The notes below the pieces were generated by a model that saw only the letters and a program-made list of their open reading frames with translations, did no database searches and had not been told where the DNA came from. Below, piece after piece: positions 28,174 to 35,943 of a stretch of DNA of 64,000 bases. Each line of letters starts with the position of its first letter. Within the stretch, counting starts at the first letter, position 1. The stretch comes from Plantactinospora soyae (lineage in GTDB: Bacteria > Actinomycetota > Actinomycetes > Mycobacteriales > Micromonosporaceae): assembly GCF_014874095.1 (NCBI RefSeq), contig NZ_JADBEB010000001.1:9114001-9178000 (forward strand), in the 5' to 3' direction. A program made the position numbers and the translations under genes.

Positions 28174-28923
28174 TCACGCCGGACGGCGGGCGAACAGGTG
28201 CAGCTGGGCGGCGATGTCCCGGTAGGGCGGCTGGGCCGAGGCGGCCAACTCCAGGTCGAGCAGGGCCGGCGGGTCCGCCTCGGCGGCCACCGCGGGGATC
28301 AGGTCGGCGAAGACGCGTACGCCGTGGGTCTGCTCGATCTCCAGCCCGGCGGAGCGGAGCAGCGCGGCGGCGCTGTCGGCGTCGTAGCGCCGCCGCAGGG
28401 TGTCCCGCGGTCCGGCGTGCCCGTCGGGCTCGGCGAGCAGCGCGGCGGCGACGTCGAGGTGACCGTTCATCACCCGGCTGAGCACGGCGGCGGCCCGGTT
28501 CGCCACCAGTACGCTGGCCGCGCCGCCGGGGCGCAGCGCGGTGCCGATCGCCCCGACCACCCCGGCCGGATCGTCGACCACCTCCAGTACGGCGTGACAG
28601 AGCACCAGGTCGGCGCTGGCCGGCTCGACCAGCCCGGCGAGGGCGTCACCGTCGCCCTGCACCGCACGTATCCGGTCGGCGACGCCGGATTCGGCGGCCC
28701 GCCGGGTCAGCGCGGCGAGCGCGTCGGGGCTGGCGTCCACGACCGTCACCCGGTGGCCCGCCTCGGCCAGCGGCACCGCGAACCCACCGGTCCCGCCGCC
28801 GACATCGAGCACGGTGAGCGTCCTGCCCGCCGTCTGGGCGAGTTCGCGCCGCAGTACGGCCCAGACCACGGCGGTACGCGGGCCGATCGCCGTGCCGCCC
28901 GGACGGCTCTGAGTTCGCTCCAC
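28174..28923 (-). CDS. SAM-dependent methyltransferase, class I
   Basis: 249 residues. The Rossmann-fold motif I is VLDVGGGTGGFAVPLAE near residue 40. Motif II follows at VTVVDASPDALAAL, and the later LVLCHAVLEVVDDP gives the motif IV region. It resembles the UbiE/COQ5 and Methyltransf_11 small-molecule enzymes; the substrate is not evident. The start is divergent from nothing close: the upstream 141 bases carry only repeats. The gene leads a two-gene operon with the phosphodiesterase. Confidence 0.93.
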   Translation of the reverse strand: MERTQSRPGGTAIGPRTAVVWAVLRRELAQTAGRTLTVLDVGGGTGGFAVPLAEAGHRVTVVDASPDALAALTRRAAESGVADRIRAVQGDGDALAGLVEPASADLVLCHAVLEVVDDPAGVVGAIGTALRPGGAASVLVANRAAAVLSRVMNGHLDVAAALLAEPDGHAGPRDTLRRRYDADSAAALLRSAGLEIEQTHGVRVFADLIPAVAAEADPPALLDLELAASAQPPYRDIAAQLHLFARRPA

Positions 28924-28968
28924 CCGACGAGCCTAAGCCACCGGCATCACCCGCAGCGCCGGCAGTCG

Positions 28969-29059
28969 GCCGCCCGGTTAGGAAGCCGCCCGGTTAGGAA
29001 GGGGCCCTTCTTCTACCGAATGCGATAACAGGGGGCCCTTCCTTGCACCCTTCCTTGCA
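28969..29059. repeat. Cluster of short direct and palindromic repeats
   Basis: A 16-base unit (gccgcccggttaggaa) is tandem at 28969-28984 and 28985-29000. GGAAGGGGCCCTT (28997-29009) and GGGGGCCCTTCCTT (29031-29044) form an imperfect inverted repeat around a spacer. A 12-base unit (cccttccttgca) is tandem at 29036-29047 and 29048-29059. GGGCCC palindromes of this kind recur between genes in Micromonosporaceae as REP-like elements. It may also act as terminator for the methyltransferase-facing side of dnaE2. Confidence 0.75.
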
Positions 29060-29064
29060 CCCCC

Positions 29065-32000
29065 TCAGCGGAAGTCGCGGGAGGCGGGGGTGACGGGTGG
29101 GGTGATCGCGTCGAGCCGGTCGGCGATCAGGTTGATCACGCCGTCGTGCTTCTCCAGGCGACCGCGCACGATCAGCGCCGTGCTGTTCCGGGCCACCTTG
29201 CGGTAGCGCTGCCACAGCCCGGGCGAGCAGGTGACGTTGAGCATGCCGGTCTCGTCCTCCAGGTTGATAAAGGTGACGCCGCCGGCGGTGGCCGGACGTT
29301 GCCGGTGGGTGACGATGCCGCCGACCCGGACCCGCTGGCCGGAGTCGAGCCGGGCCAGCCGGGCGATCGGTACCGCGTCGACCGCGTCGAGCTGGGCCCG
29401 GACGAACTGCGCCGGATGGCTCTCCGGGGAGAGGCCGGTGGCCCAGACGTCCGCGACCAGCCGGTCGACGGCGTCCATCCCGGGCAGGGTCGGCGCGTCC
29501 GCTCCGGCGATGGTGCCGGGCAGCCGGTCCGGCTTGTCCTGGGCCGCCGCGCCGGCCGCCCAGAGCGCGGCCCGCCGGGTCAGCCCGAAGCCGGCGAAGG
29601 CGTCCGCGGTGGCCAGCGCCTCCAGGTGCCCGGCGGTCAGCCCGGCCCGCCGGGCCAGATCCGCCATGTCCCGGTACGGCCCGTGCGCGGTCCGCTCCCG
29701 CTCGATCTTCTCCGCGAGGTCGTCGCCGAGGGTACGCACCCCGGACAGCCCGAGCCGCACCGCCGGACCGCCCAGCCCCCACCAGTGCGGCGGCTCGCCC
29801 GGTGCGCTGCCCCAGCGGGTTTCCCGGGTGGCTTCCAGGACCGCCTTGGCAGCACTGGCGTTGATGTCCGGCCGGCGTACCTCGACGCCGTGTCGGCGGG
29901 CGTCGTCGACCAGGGTCTGCGGCGAGTAGAAGCCCATCGGCTGGGCGTTGAGCAACGCGGCCAGGAACGGCGCCGGGTGGTAGCGCTTCAGCCAGGAGCT
30001 GGCGTAGACCAGGTACGCGAAACTCATCGAGTGGCTCTCCGGGAAGCCGAAGCTGGCGAAGGCGGAGAGCTTGAGATAGACGTCGTCAGCCAGCTCACCG
30101 GTGATCCCCCGCTCGGCCATCCCCGCGTACAGCCGGTCCCGGATCTCGGCCATCCGTTCGGCGGACCGCTTGGAACCCATCGCCCGGCGCAGTTGGTCGG
30201 CCCCGGCGGCGTCGAAGCCGGCCAGGTCGATCGCGAGCTGCATCAACTGTTCCTGGAACAGTGGCACCCCGAGGGTCTTCTCCAGCGCGTTGCGCATCAG
30301 CGGATGTGGGTAGCTGACCTCCTCCAGCCCGTTGCGCCGCCGGATGTACGGGTGCACCGAGCCGCCCTGGATCGGGCCGGGCCGGATCAGCGCCACCTCG
30401 ACCACCAGGTCGTAGAACTCCCGGGGCTTGAGCCGGGGCAGCGTGGCCATCTGCGCCCGGCTCTCCACCTGGAACACCCCGACCGAGTCGGCCCGGCAGA
30501 GCATGTCGTACACCTCGGAGTCGTCCAGGGACATCGAACTCAGGTCGAGGGTCGACTCGATCATGTCGTACGCGTAGTGCAGCGCCGAGAGCATGCCGAG
30601 GCCGAGCAGGTCGAACTTGACCAGCCCGGCGCTGGCGCAGTCGTCCTTGTCCCACTGCAGGACGGTCCGGCCCGGCATCCGCCCCCACTCCACCGGGCAC
30701 ACCTCGATGACCGGCCGGTCGCAGATCACCATCCCGCCGGAGTGGATGCCGAGGTGCCGGGGGAACGTCTGCAACTCGTTGGCGTACGCGACGACGTGCT
30801 CGGGGATCCCCTCGACGTCGACCGCCGCCACGCTGCCCCACCGGTCGATCTGCTTGCTCCAGGCGTCCTGCTGGCCGGGCGAGAAGCCGAACGCCTTGGC
30901 GATGTCCCGCACCGCCGACCTCGGCCGGTACGAGATGACGTTGGCGACCTGGGCGGCGTGCTCCCGGCCGTACTTGGTGTAGACGTGCTGGATCACCTCC
31001 TCCCGGCGGTCGGACTCGATGTCGACGTCGATGTCCGGTGGACCGTCGCGCTCGGGGGCGAGGAAGCGCTCGAAGAGCAGGTTGTGCCGGACCGCGTCCA
31101 CGTTGGTGATCCAGAGCGCGTAGCAGACCGCCGAGTTGGCCGCCGAGCCCCGCCCCTGGCAGTAGATGTCGTTGTCCCGGCAGAACGTGACGATGTCGTA
31201 GACCACCAGGAAGTAGCCGGGAAAGCCCAGCGCCTCGATCATCTTCAGCTCGTGTTCGAGCTGCCGGTACGCGTCCGGATGCGCGTCGGGCGGGCCGTAC
31301 CGCTGTAGCGCGCCGTCCATGGTCAGCTTGCGCAGCCAGCTCATCTCGGTGTGGCCGGGCGGCACCGGGTAGTCCGGCAGGTGCGGCGCGACCAGGTTCA
31401 GGTCGAAGGCCAGTTCGGCACCGAACTCGGCAGCTCGGGCCACCGCACCGGGATAGGCGGCGAACCGGGCGGCCATCTCGGCTCCGCTGCGCAGGTGGGC
31501 GGTGCCCGCCGCCGGCAGCCAGCCGTCGATCTCGTCCAGGCTGCGCCGGGCCCGTACCGCCGCGAGCGCGGTGGCCAGGCGGCGGCGGGACGGGGTGGCG
31601 TAGTGCACGTTGTTGGTGGCGACGGTGGGCAGCCCGGCAGCGGCGGCGAGTTCGGCGAGCGCGTCGTTGCGGTCGCCGTCGGTCGGGTCGCCATGGTCGG
31701 TCAGCTCCACCGCCACGGTCTCGGCGCCGAACAGTACGGCCAGCCGGTCCAGTTCGCGGGCCGCCGCCTCGACCCCCTCGGTGAGCAGCGCGGCCGGCAC
31801 CGGCCCCTTGCGACATCCGGTGAGCACCAGCACGTGGTCCCTCAGATCGGCGGCGACCTCCTCCAGTTCGCCGTAGACCGGGCGGCCCTTCTCCCCGCCG
31901 CGCAGTTGCGCACGGGCGATGGTGCGGGCCAGCCGGGCGTACCCCTCCGGGCCGTGGGCGAGTACCAGCAGGTGCCGGCCGAGCGGGTCCGGTTCGCCGT

Positions 32001-32427
32001 TCTGCGGTCCGGGCAGGCCCAACGACAGTTCGGCGCCGAAGATGGTGGGCAGCCGCAGTGTCCGGGCCGCCTCGGCGAACCGCACCACGCCGTAGAACCC
32101 GTCGTGGTCGGTCACCGCGAGCGCGGTCAGCCCCAGCCGGGCCGCCTCCTCGGCCAGTTCCTCGGGATGGCTGGCCCCGTCGAGAAAGCTGAAGTTGGTG
32201 TGCGCGTGCAGTTCCGCGTACGGCACCGCACCCTCGACCGGTGCCGCCGGCGGTTCCGGTGGGATGTAGCCGGGGCGCTTGCGGGTCCAGGCCGGGGAGT
32301 CTCCGCCGTCGGCGTCGACCGCGAGCGGGTCCACCACGCGCAGTCGCGGCTCAGCCGGACCGGCGGGCCGGCCGGAGAGCGTGCGTTCCAGCTCTGACCA
32401 GGGCATGTCGGGGTTATGGAAGCTCAT
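29065..32427 (-). CDS. dnaE2: Error-prone DNA polymerase DnaE2
   Basis: 1120 residues from the ATG at 32427; a TTG at 32460 and a GTG just after it are alternative upstream starts but lack a good site, while GGGGGAGGC lies 6 bases before the ATG. It is a C-family polymerase with an N-terminal PHP domain (ELHAHTNFSFLDGASHP) and catalytic Asp residues in PDIDVDIESDRREE. A helix-hairpin-helix and a C-terminal OB fold follow. This is the DnaE2 subgroup, which does SOS mutagenesis with ImuA' and ImuB, as in Mycobacterium. It is 33 bases downstream of imuB in a four-gene operon. Confidence 0.97.
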   Translation of the reverse strand: MSFHNPDMPWSELERTLSGRPAGPAEPRLRVVDPLAVDADGGDSPAWTRKRPGYIPPEPPAAPVEGAVPYAELHAHTNFSFLDGASHPEELAEEAARLGLTALAVTDHDGFYGVVRFAEAARTLRLPTIFGAELSLGLPGPQNGEPDPLGRHLLVLAHGPEGYARLARTIARAQLRGGEKGRPVYGELEEVAADLRDHVLVLTGCRKGPVPAALLTEGVEAAARELDRLAVLFGAETVAVELTDHGDPTDGDRNDALAELAAAAGLPTVATNNVHYATPSRRRLATALAAVRARRSLDEIDGWLPAAGTAHLRSGAEMAARFAAYPGAVARAAEFGAELAFDLNLVAPHLPDYPVPPGHTEMSWLRKLTMDGALQRYGPPDAHPDAYRQLEHELKMIEALGFPGYFLVVYDIVTFCRDNDIYCQGRGSAANSAVCYALWITNVDAVRHNLLFERFLAPERDGPPDIDVDIESDRREEVIQHVYTKYGREHAAQVANVISYRPRSAVRDIAKAFGFSPGQQDAWSKQIDRWGSVAAVDVEGIPEHVVAYANELQTFPRHLGIHSGGMVICDRPVIEVCPVEWGRMPGRTVLQWDKDDCASAGLVKFDLLGLGMLSALHYAYDMIESTLDLSSMSLDDSEVYDMLCRADSVGVFQVESRAQMATLPRLKPREFYDLVVEVALIRPGPIQGGSVHPYIRRRNGLEEVSYPHPLMRNALEKTLGVPLFQEQLMQLAIDLAGFDAAGADQLRRAMGSKRSAERMAEIRDRLYAGMAERGITGELADDVYLKLSAFASFGFPESHSMSFAYLVYASSWLKRYHPAPFLAALLNAQPMGFYSPQTLVDDARRHGVEVRRPDINASAAKAVLEATRETRWGSAPGEPPHWWGLGGPAVRLGLSGVRTLGDDLAEKIERERTAHGPYRDMADLARRAGLTAGHLEALATADAFAGFGLTRRAALWAAGAAAQDKPDRLPGTIAGADAPTLPGMDAVDRLVADVWATGLSPESHPAQFVRAQLDAVDAVPIARLARLDSGQRVRVGGIVTHRQRPATAGGVTFINLEDETGMLNVTCSPGLWQRYRKVARNSTALIVRGRLEKHDGVINLIADRLDAITPPVTPASRDFR

Positions 32428-32460
32428 CGGTGGCCTCCCCCGGCCCCGGATCGCCACCAA

Positions 32461-34035
32461 CTAGTCATAGACGGCCTCCACCCACCACTGGCCGCCGGTC
32501 AGGAAGAGCAGCAGCGCCGTACCGTCGGCGAGGCACACCTGGAACCGGGCCCGCCGCCGGGCCTCGGCCGGAGCCCACCAGCGCTCGTCGACCGGCCACG
32601 GGCCGGACCAACTGACGATCTCCACCGCCCCCGCGCCACCGGCGTCCATCTCCAGCCGGGCCGGCGCGGCGCTGACCTCCAGCCGGGCGGTCACCCGGAC
32701 CGGTTCCCCGGCGGCGTCGTGGACGACCGCCGGCAGCGGCACCGGCAGCACCAGGGCCGGGGCGGGCGACGGCAGCCGGCCCGGCCACGGCGGGACCAGC
32801 GGTCGGGCCGGCGTCCGCTCGTCACCCCAGGGCACCAGCCGGGCCTGTTCGGCCGGTGAGCGCCCACCGCCGAGCACCGCGGTCAGCACCGACTCGGGTC
32901 CGAGGATGCCCTGTACCCGGCTCAGTGCCCGGTGCGCCCGGTCCCGTTCCTCCCCCGTCTCGCCCCACAGCCCCGGCTGGAGGCCGACGTGGGCCAGCAC
33001 CCCCTCGGGAACCAGCCGCAGCCGGATGATCCCGGCGGTCGGTCGGGTCGGGCCGGCGCGGCCCGAGCCGGGGCGGCGGCTGGTCCCGGTCAGCCAGCCG
33101 TCGAGCTGCCAGCGCACCCGGTCGGCGATCGCCGACGCGGTCAGCAGGCCGTCGTGCCGCCAGACCCGCCGCAGTTCCTGCCCGTGGGCGGTCACCGCCT
33201 CGATGCCCAACCGGGTGCAGGCCAGGGCGTGTCCGGCGAGCGTGTCGTGCAGCCGTTCGGCCAGCGTCCGGGCGGCGAACGCGGCGGCGTCGACCCGGTC
33301 GAGCGGGTCGTCGTCGTACGTCTCGGTCACCGCCAGGTCGGGCGGTGGGCGGCGGACCGCGAGCGGGCGGTGGTCACCGCCCGCGGCCAGCCGGTGGGCC
33401 AGCGTTCCGTCGAACCCGAACCGGGCCAGTACGTCCCCGGCCGGCAGCGCCGCGAAGTCGCCGAGGGTACGCAGGCCGAGCCGGCGCAGCAGATCGGTCA
33501 GCGGCGGCCGGCCCAGCGCCTCGACGGGCAGCCCGGCGAGGAACTCCGGGGTGCCGCCGGGCGGGACGATCCGCCCGGACCGGGCCGCCAACCCGGCGGC
33601 GAAGACCCCGTCGGCGATCCCGATCTGGCTCTCCACCTCGCAGGTCTCGGCGACCTGCTCGACGATCCGCTCGGCGGCCTGCTCCTCGCCGCCGAAGTAC
33701 CGGGTCGGGCCGCGCGCGGCCACCGCACAGGCCCCCGCGCGGATCACCTCGACCCCGGCGACGACCTCCTCGACGGCGGCGACCACCGGCTCGAAGGCGC
33801 GTACGTCCCGACCGGGGTCGTGGTCCACGGTGGTCAACTGGGGGCATCGGCTCTGCGCCTCCCGCTTACGCAGCCCTCGGCGTACGCCCTCGGCGCGGGC
33901 GGACGCCGAACAGGCGACCACCCGGTTGGCGTGCAGCACCGCGACCGGGGTGGTGGCCGGCACCCCCTCGACGATGTCTGCCGCGATCACCGGCCAGTCG
34001 GGGCACCAGAGCAGCATGGTTCGCACCGGCGTCAT
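32461..34035 (-). CDS. imuB: ImuB, Y-family polymerase-like SOS mutasome adaptor
   Basis: 524 residues from the ATG at 34035, with GGGAGG 6 bases upstream. A Y-family fold can be traced (LLRRLGLRTLGDFAALPAGD is the helix-hairpin-helix), but the catalytic acids are missing: the finger-palm segment reads LLWCPDWPVIAAD where an active enzyme would have D-x-D, and the SLDE-like motif is degenerate. This is the known ImuB pattern, where the protein does not polymerise but links the beta clamp, ImuA' and DnaE2. A LexA-box candidate lies 35-50 bases upstream of the start. The dnaE2 gene follows. Confidence 0.95.
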   Translation of the reverse strand: MTPVRTMLLWCPDWPVIAADIVEGVPATTPVAVLHANRVVACSASARAEGVRRGLRKREAQSRCPQLTTVDHDPGRDVRAFEPVVAAVEEVVAGVEVIRAGACAVAARGPTRYFGGEEQAAERIVEQVAETCEVESQIGIADGVFAAGLAARSGRIVPPGGTPEFLAGLPVEALGRPPLTDLLRRLGLRTLGDFAALPAGDVLARFGFDGTLAHRLAAGGDHRPLAVRRPPPDLAVTETYDDDPLDRVDAAAFAARTLAERLHDTLAGHALACTRLGIEAVTAHGQELRRVWRHDGLLTASAIADRVRWQLDGWLTGTSRRPGSGRAGPTRPTAGIIRLRLVPEGVLAHVGLQPGLWGETGEERDRAHRALSRVQGILGPESVLTAVLGGGRSPAEQARLVPWGDERTPARPLVPPWPGRLPSPAPALVLPVPLPAVVHDAAGEPVRVTARLEVSAAPARLEMDAGGAGAVEIVSWSGPWPVDERWWAPAEARRRARFQVCLADGTALLLFLTGGQWWVEAVYD

Positions 34036-34069
34036 ACACACCTCCCTCGACCAGCAGTTATGCGGATCT

Positions 34070-34085
34070 TAGAACGTGTGTTCGA
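34070..34085 (-). promoter_or_regulatory. LexA box candidate upstream of imuB
   Basis: TAGAACGTGTGTTCGA matches the Gram-positive/actinobacterial SOS box TCGAAC-N4-GTTCGA at 11 of 12 positions. It lies between imuA' and imuB and 35 bases before the imuB start, so imuB and dnaE2 could have their own DNA-damage-inducible promoter. Confidence 0.75.
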
Positions 34086-34144
34086 CTCGCGTCAGCCCGC
34101 CCCGGCCATCGGGCCGTCCGGGATCCGCGAAACCGGTCCGGCAC

Positions 34145-34900
34145 TCACTTCCCGACGAGCGTGAGCGAGGTCCGGCGTGCGGTGGGTGGCGCCTGTCCGG
34201 ACGGCGCCTTGGCCGACACCGCCTCGGGCGACGTCGACGTCGTCGCCCGCGTCGACCGGTCGCCGGGCATCCAGACCCGGATCTCCTTGGGCCGGGCCGC
34301 CGCACCACGACCACGGGCGGAGATCGTCACCTCGCGTCGGCGCAGCCGGCCCCGGCCCTGGCCCAGCCCCTCCCAGACGCCGCGCATCACCCGCAGGGTC
34401 ACGTCGGCACCCGCCCACTGGCCGTACGGGACGAGCACGCTGCCGCGTTGCCGGGCCCGGGCGGCCAGCCGGCTGACGACCGAGGCGGAGACCGTACCGG
34501 GCACCGCGGCGACCACGACGTCGACCCCGTCGATCAGGGCGGCGACCACGGTCGCCCACTCCGGGCCGGGATGGGGGACCAGGGCGAGCCGATCCAGGTC
34601 GATGCCGAGGTCGGCGGCGGCGACCGCACCGAGGGTGGGCACCCCGACCACCGCGCACCACGATCCGGCCCGGGACGCCTCGGCGAGCAGTGCCAGCACC
34701 AGCGAGGTGCTGCCGTTGCGTGCCGGATGGTCGTTGCCGACCGCGACGGTGCTGCCACGCCGCAGTCCTCGATTGGGCAGCAACCCGGCCAACTCCGGCA
34801 GGACCGGCAGCATCCGGTGCGCGCCCGCCTGGTCCGATCCGCTCGCCGGCCGGACCAGGTCCGCCAGGGCGGCGGAACCGACAACCATCCGCCCCGCCAT
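34145..34900 (-). CDS. imuA': ImuA'-like RecA-fold SOS mutasome protein
   Basis: 251 residues from the ATG at 34900 (preceded by GGGAATCGAG); the frame stays open to 34993 but the extra N-terminus is built of repeats. Parts of a RecA-like core are visible (RRGSTVAVGNDHPARNGSTS near residue 45, then VDVVVAAVPGTVSASVVSRL), but the P-loop is degenerate, as in other ImuA' proteins. It is located 110 bases upstream of imuB, the conserved place. The C-terminal tail is disordered (Thr/Ser/Ala-rich). ImuA' is required with ImuB for DnaE2-dependent mutagenesis in mycobacteria. Confidence 0.85.
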   Translation of the reverse strand: MAGRMVVGSAALADLVRPASGSDQAGAHRMLPVLPELAGLLPNRGLRRGSTVAVGNDHPARNGSTSLVLALLAEASRAGSWCAVVGVPTLGAVAAADLGIDLDRLALVPHPGPEWATVVAALIDGVDVVVAAVPGTVSASVVSRLAARARQRGSVLVPYGQWAGADVTLRVMRGVWEGLGQGRGRLRRREVTISARGRGAAARPKEIRVWMPGDRSTRATTSTSPEAVSAKAPSGQAPPTARRTSLTLVGK

Positions 34901-34941
34901 CTCGATTCCCGTCCCCGTCGTTCCGTTGCCCCACAGGGCGT

Positions 34942-35022
34942 CCCAGTCGGCGCGGTTGCGCCACAGGGCTCCCGGTCGGCGCGGTTGCGCCACTGGGCAT
35001 TCCGGTCGGCGCGGTTGCGCCG
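34942..35022. repeat. Three spaced copies of a GTCGGCGCGGTTGCGCC core
   Basis: The 17-base core is at about 34946, 34976 and 35006, with a period of about 30 bases and near-identical spacers, in the gap between the HEPN gene and imuA'. If translated in the imuA' frame it would add an Arg/Trp/Asp-rich extension, which is why the shorter start was chosen. The cores contain a GGCGC/GCGCC self-complement, so small hairpins are possible. Confidence 0.8.
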
Positions 35023-35052
35023 ATCAGGCAGGTGGTGCGCCGTCGGTGTCGG

Positions 35053-35496
35053 TCAGGCGGCGATCCCGTCGAGGACGGGTTGATGGGCCACACCGAGCGC
35101 CACCTCGATCACCGCGACGAACTGCTCGGCCGCGCGGAGCAGGTCATCGGCCTCCCGGGGACTCACCACCCGGGGAATGCCCGCCTCGGCGGCGGCCCGC
35201 TTGTTCGCGCCGGTGGCGAAGTAGTTGGCCCACTCCCCCAGCTCCGGGGCGACGACCACCAGCAGCGCCCAGACGCTGGTGACCCGGTTCCGGCGGGTCG
35301 GTGCGGGTCTGGCCCGGGCGGCGAGCATCGCCGCCGCGGCGCGCAGGGCGGCCAGGTGTGCCGCGGCGTAGCGCAGGCCGTCGGGCCGGGTCTCGGCGGC
35401 TTCTGCCAGGCCCATCCGGGCGATCGTCAGCAGTTGGGCCGGAGTGCGGTGCGGCAGCACGTGCGACGGCACCGTCGGCGCCTGACTGGTCGGCAT
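35053..35496 (-). CDS. SAV_6107-type HEPN-domain protein, first gene of the mutasome operon
   Basis: 147 residues, all-helical. It resembles the SAV_6107 family of HEPN proteins that commonly sits upstream of imuA' in actinobacteria. A possible R-x4-H motif is visible at RYAAAH (R42, H47), the pattern used by HEPN ribonucleases, but whether this family is catalytic is not known. A TGA in frame just upstream fixes the start at the ATG with GGAGGAG as the ribosome-binding site. It precedes imuA' by about 150 bases. It may be an SOS-linked RNase or a structural partner; that is inference. Confidence 0.85.
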   Translation of the reverse strand: MPTSQAPTVPSHVLPHRTPAQLLTIARMGLAEAAETRPDGLRYAAAHLAALRAAAAMLAARARPAPTRRNRVTSVWALLVVVAPELGEWANYFATGANKRAAAEAGIPRVVSPREADDLLRAAEQFVAVIEVALGVAHQPVLDGIAA

Positions 35497-35573
35497 GGGA
35501 CTGTCTCCTCCGCGTCACCCAATTTGCCGCGTCACCGCTGTCGGACCGGGCCGACGATGACGCACGAGTCGAG

Positions 35574-35867
35574 ATGAAGCCCGCTGCGGAGGAAGACGCA
35601 CCGGTGGGTCGCCGGCCGGATGTGGACGCTTCCCCACACCACACCCGGCCGGCTGAACCGGCGGGTTCGTCGCCCGCCACCCGGGGGTCGTGGGCGGCGA
35701 GCGACGATCCTGCCTGGTGGGCCCGGATCGCGAATCCGGATCCCGTGCGGCTCGCGAAACCGCAGCCGGGGGTTACGCCGCGAACGCCGCCCCCGGCGTC
35801 AGCCCGAGCGTCCGCCTCCGGCGGGTCGACTCGCATCGACCGTCACCCAATCGAACACTCGTTCTAA
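35574..35867 (+). CDS. Doubtful small ORF antisense to the mutasome promoter region
   Basis: 97 residues in a gap of 447 bases. The composition is natural-looking in part (WAASDDPAWWARIANPDPVR), with Pro/Ala/Ser-rich ends, and the stop codon overlaps the LexA box at 35851. There is no good ribosome-binding site and third-position GC is weaker than in neighbouring genes. I include it only as a possibility; an untranslated leader of the HEPN operon on the other strand is at least as likely. Confidence 0.25.
   Translation: MKPAAEEDAPVGRRPDVDASPHHTRPAEPAGSSPATRGSWAASDDPAWWARIANPDPVRLAKPQPGVTPRTPPPASARASASGGSTRIDRHPIEHSF
35851..35866 (-). promoter_or_regulatory. LexA box candidate far upstream of the HEPN gene
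   Basis: TCGAACACTCGTTCTA matches TCGAAC-N4-GTTCGA at 11 of 12 positions. On the minus strand it faces the HEPN-imuA'-imuB-dnaE2 operon, but the first called start is 355 bases downstream, so either the leader is long or an unrecognised small gene lies between. Confidence 0.7.
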
Positions 35868-35943
35868 CTACTGCAGAGAGTACACCCCGCCCCCGACAAA
35901 AACGCAAGTAACCGCAGCCGGTCGCGCCGTGGGCGGAGCGGGG

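Noticed and set aside
29146-31308. 720-codon plus-strand ORF inside dnaE2
   Set aside because: Shadow frame with Arg/Pro/Val/Gln bias typical of antisense high-GC DNA.
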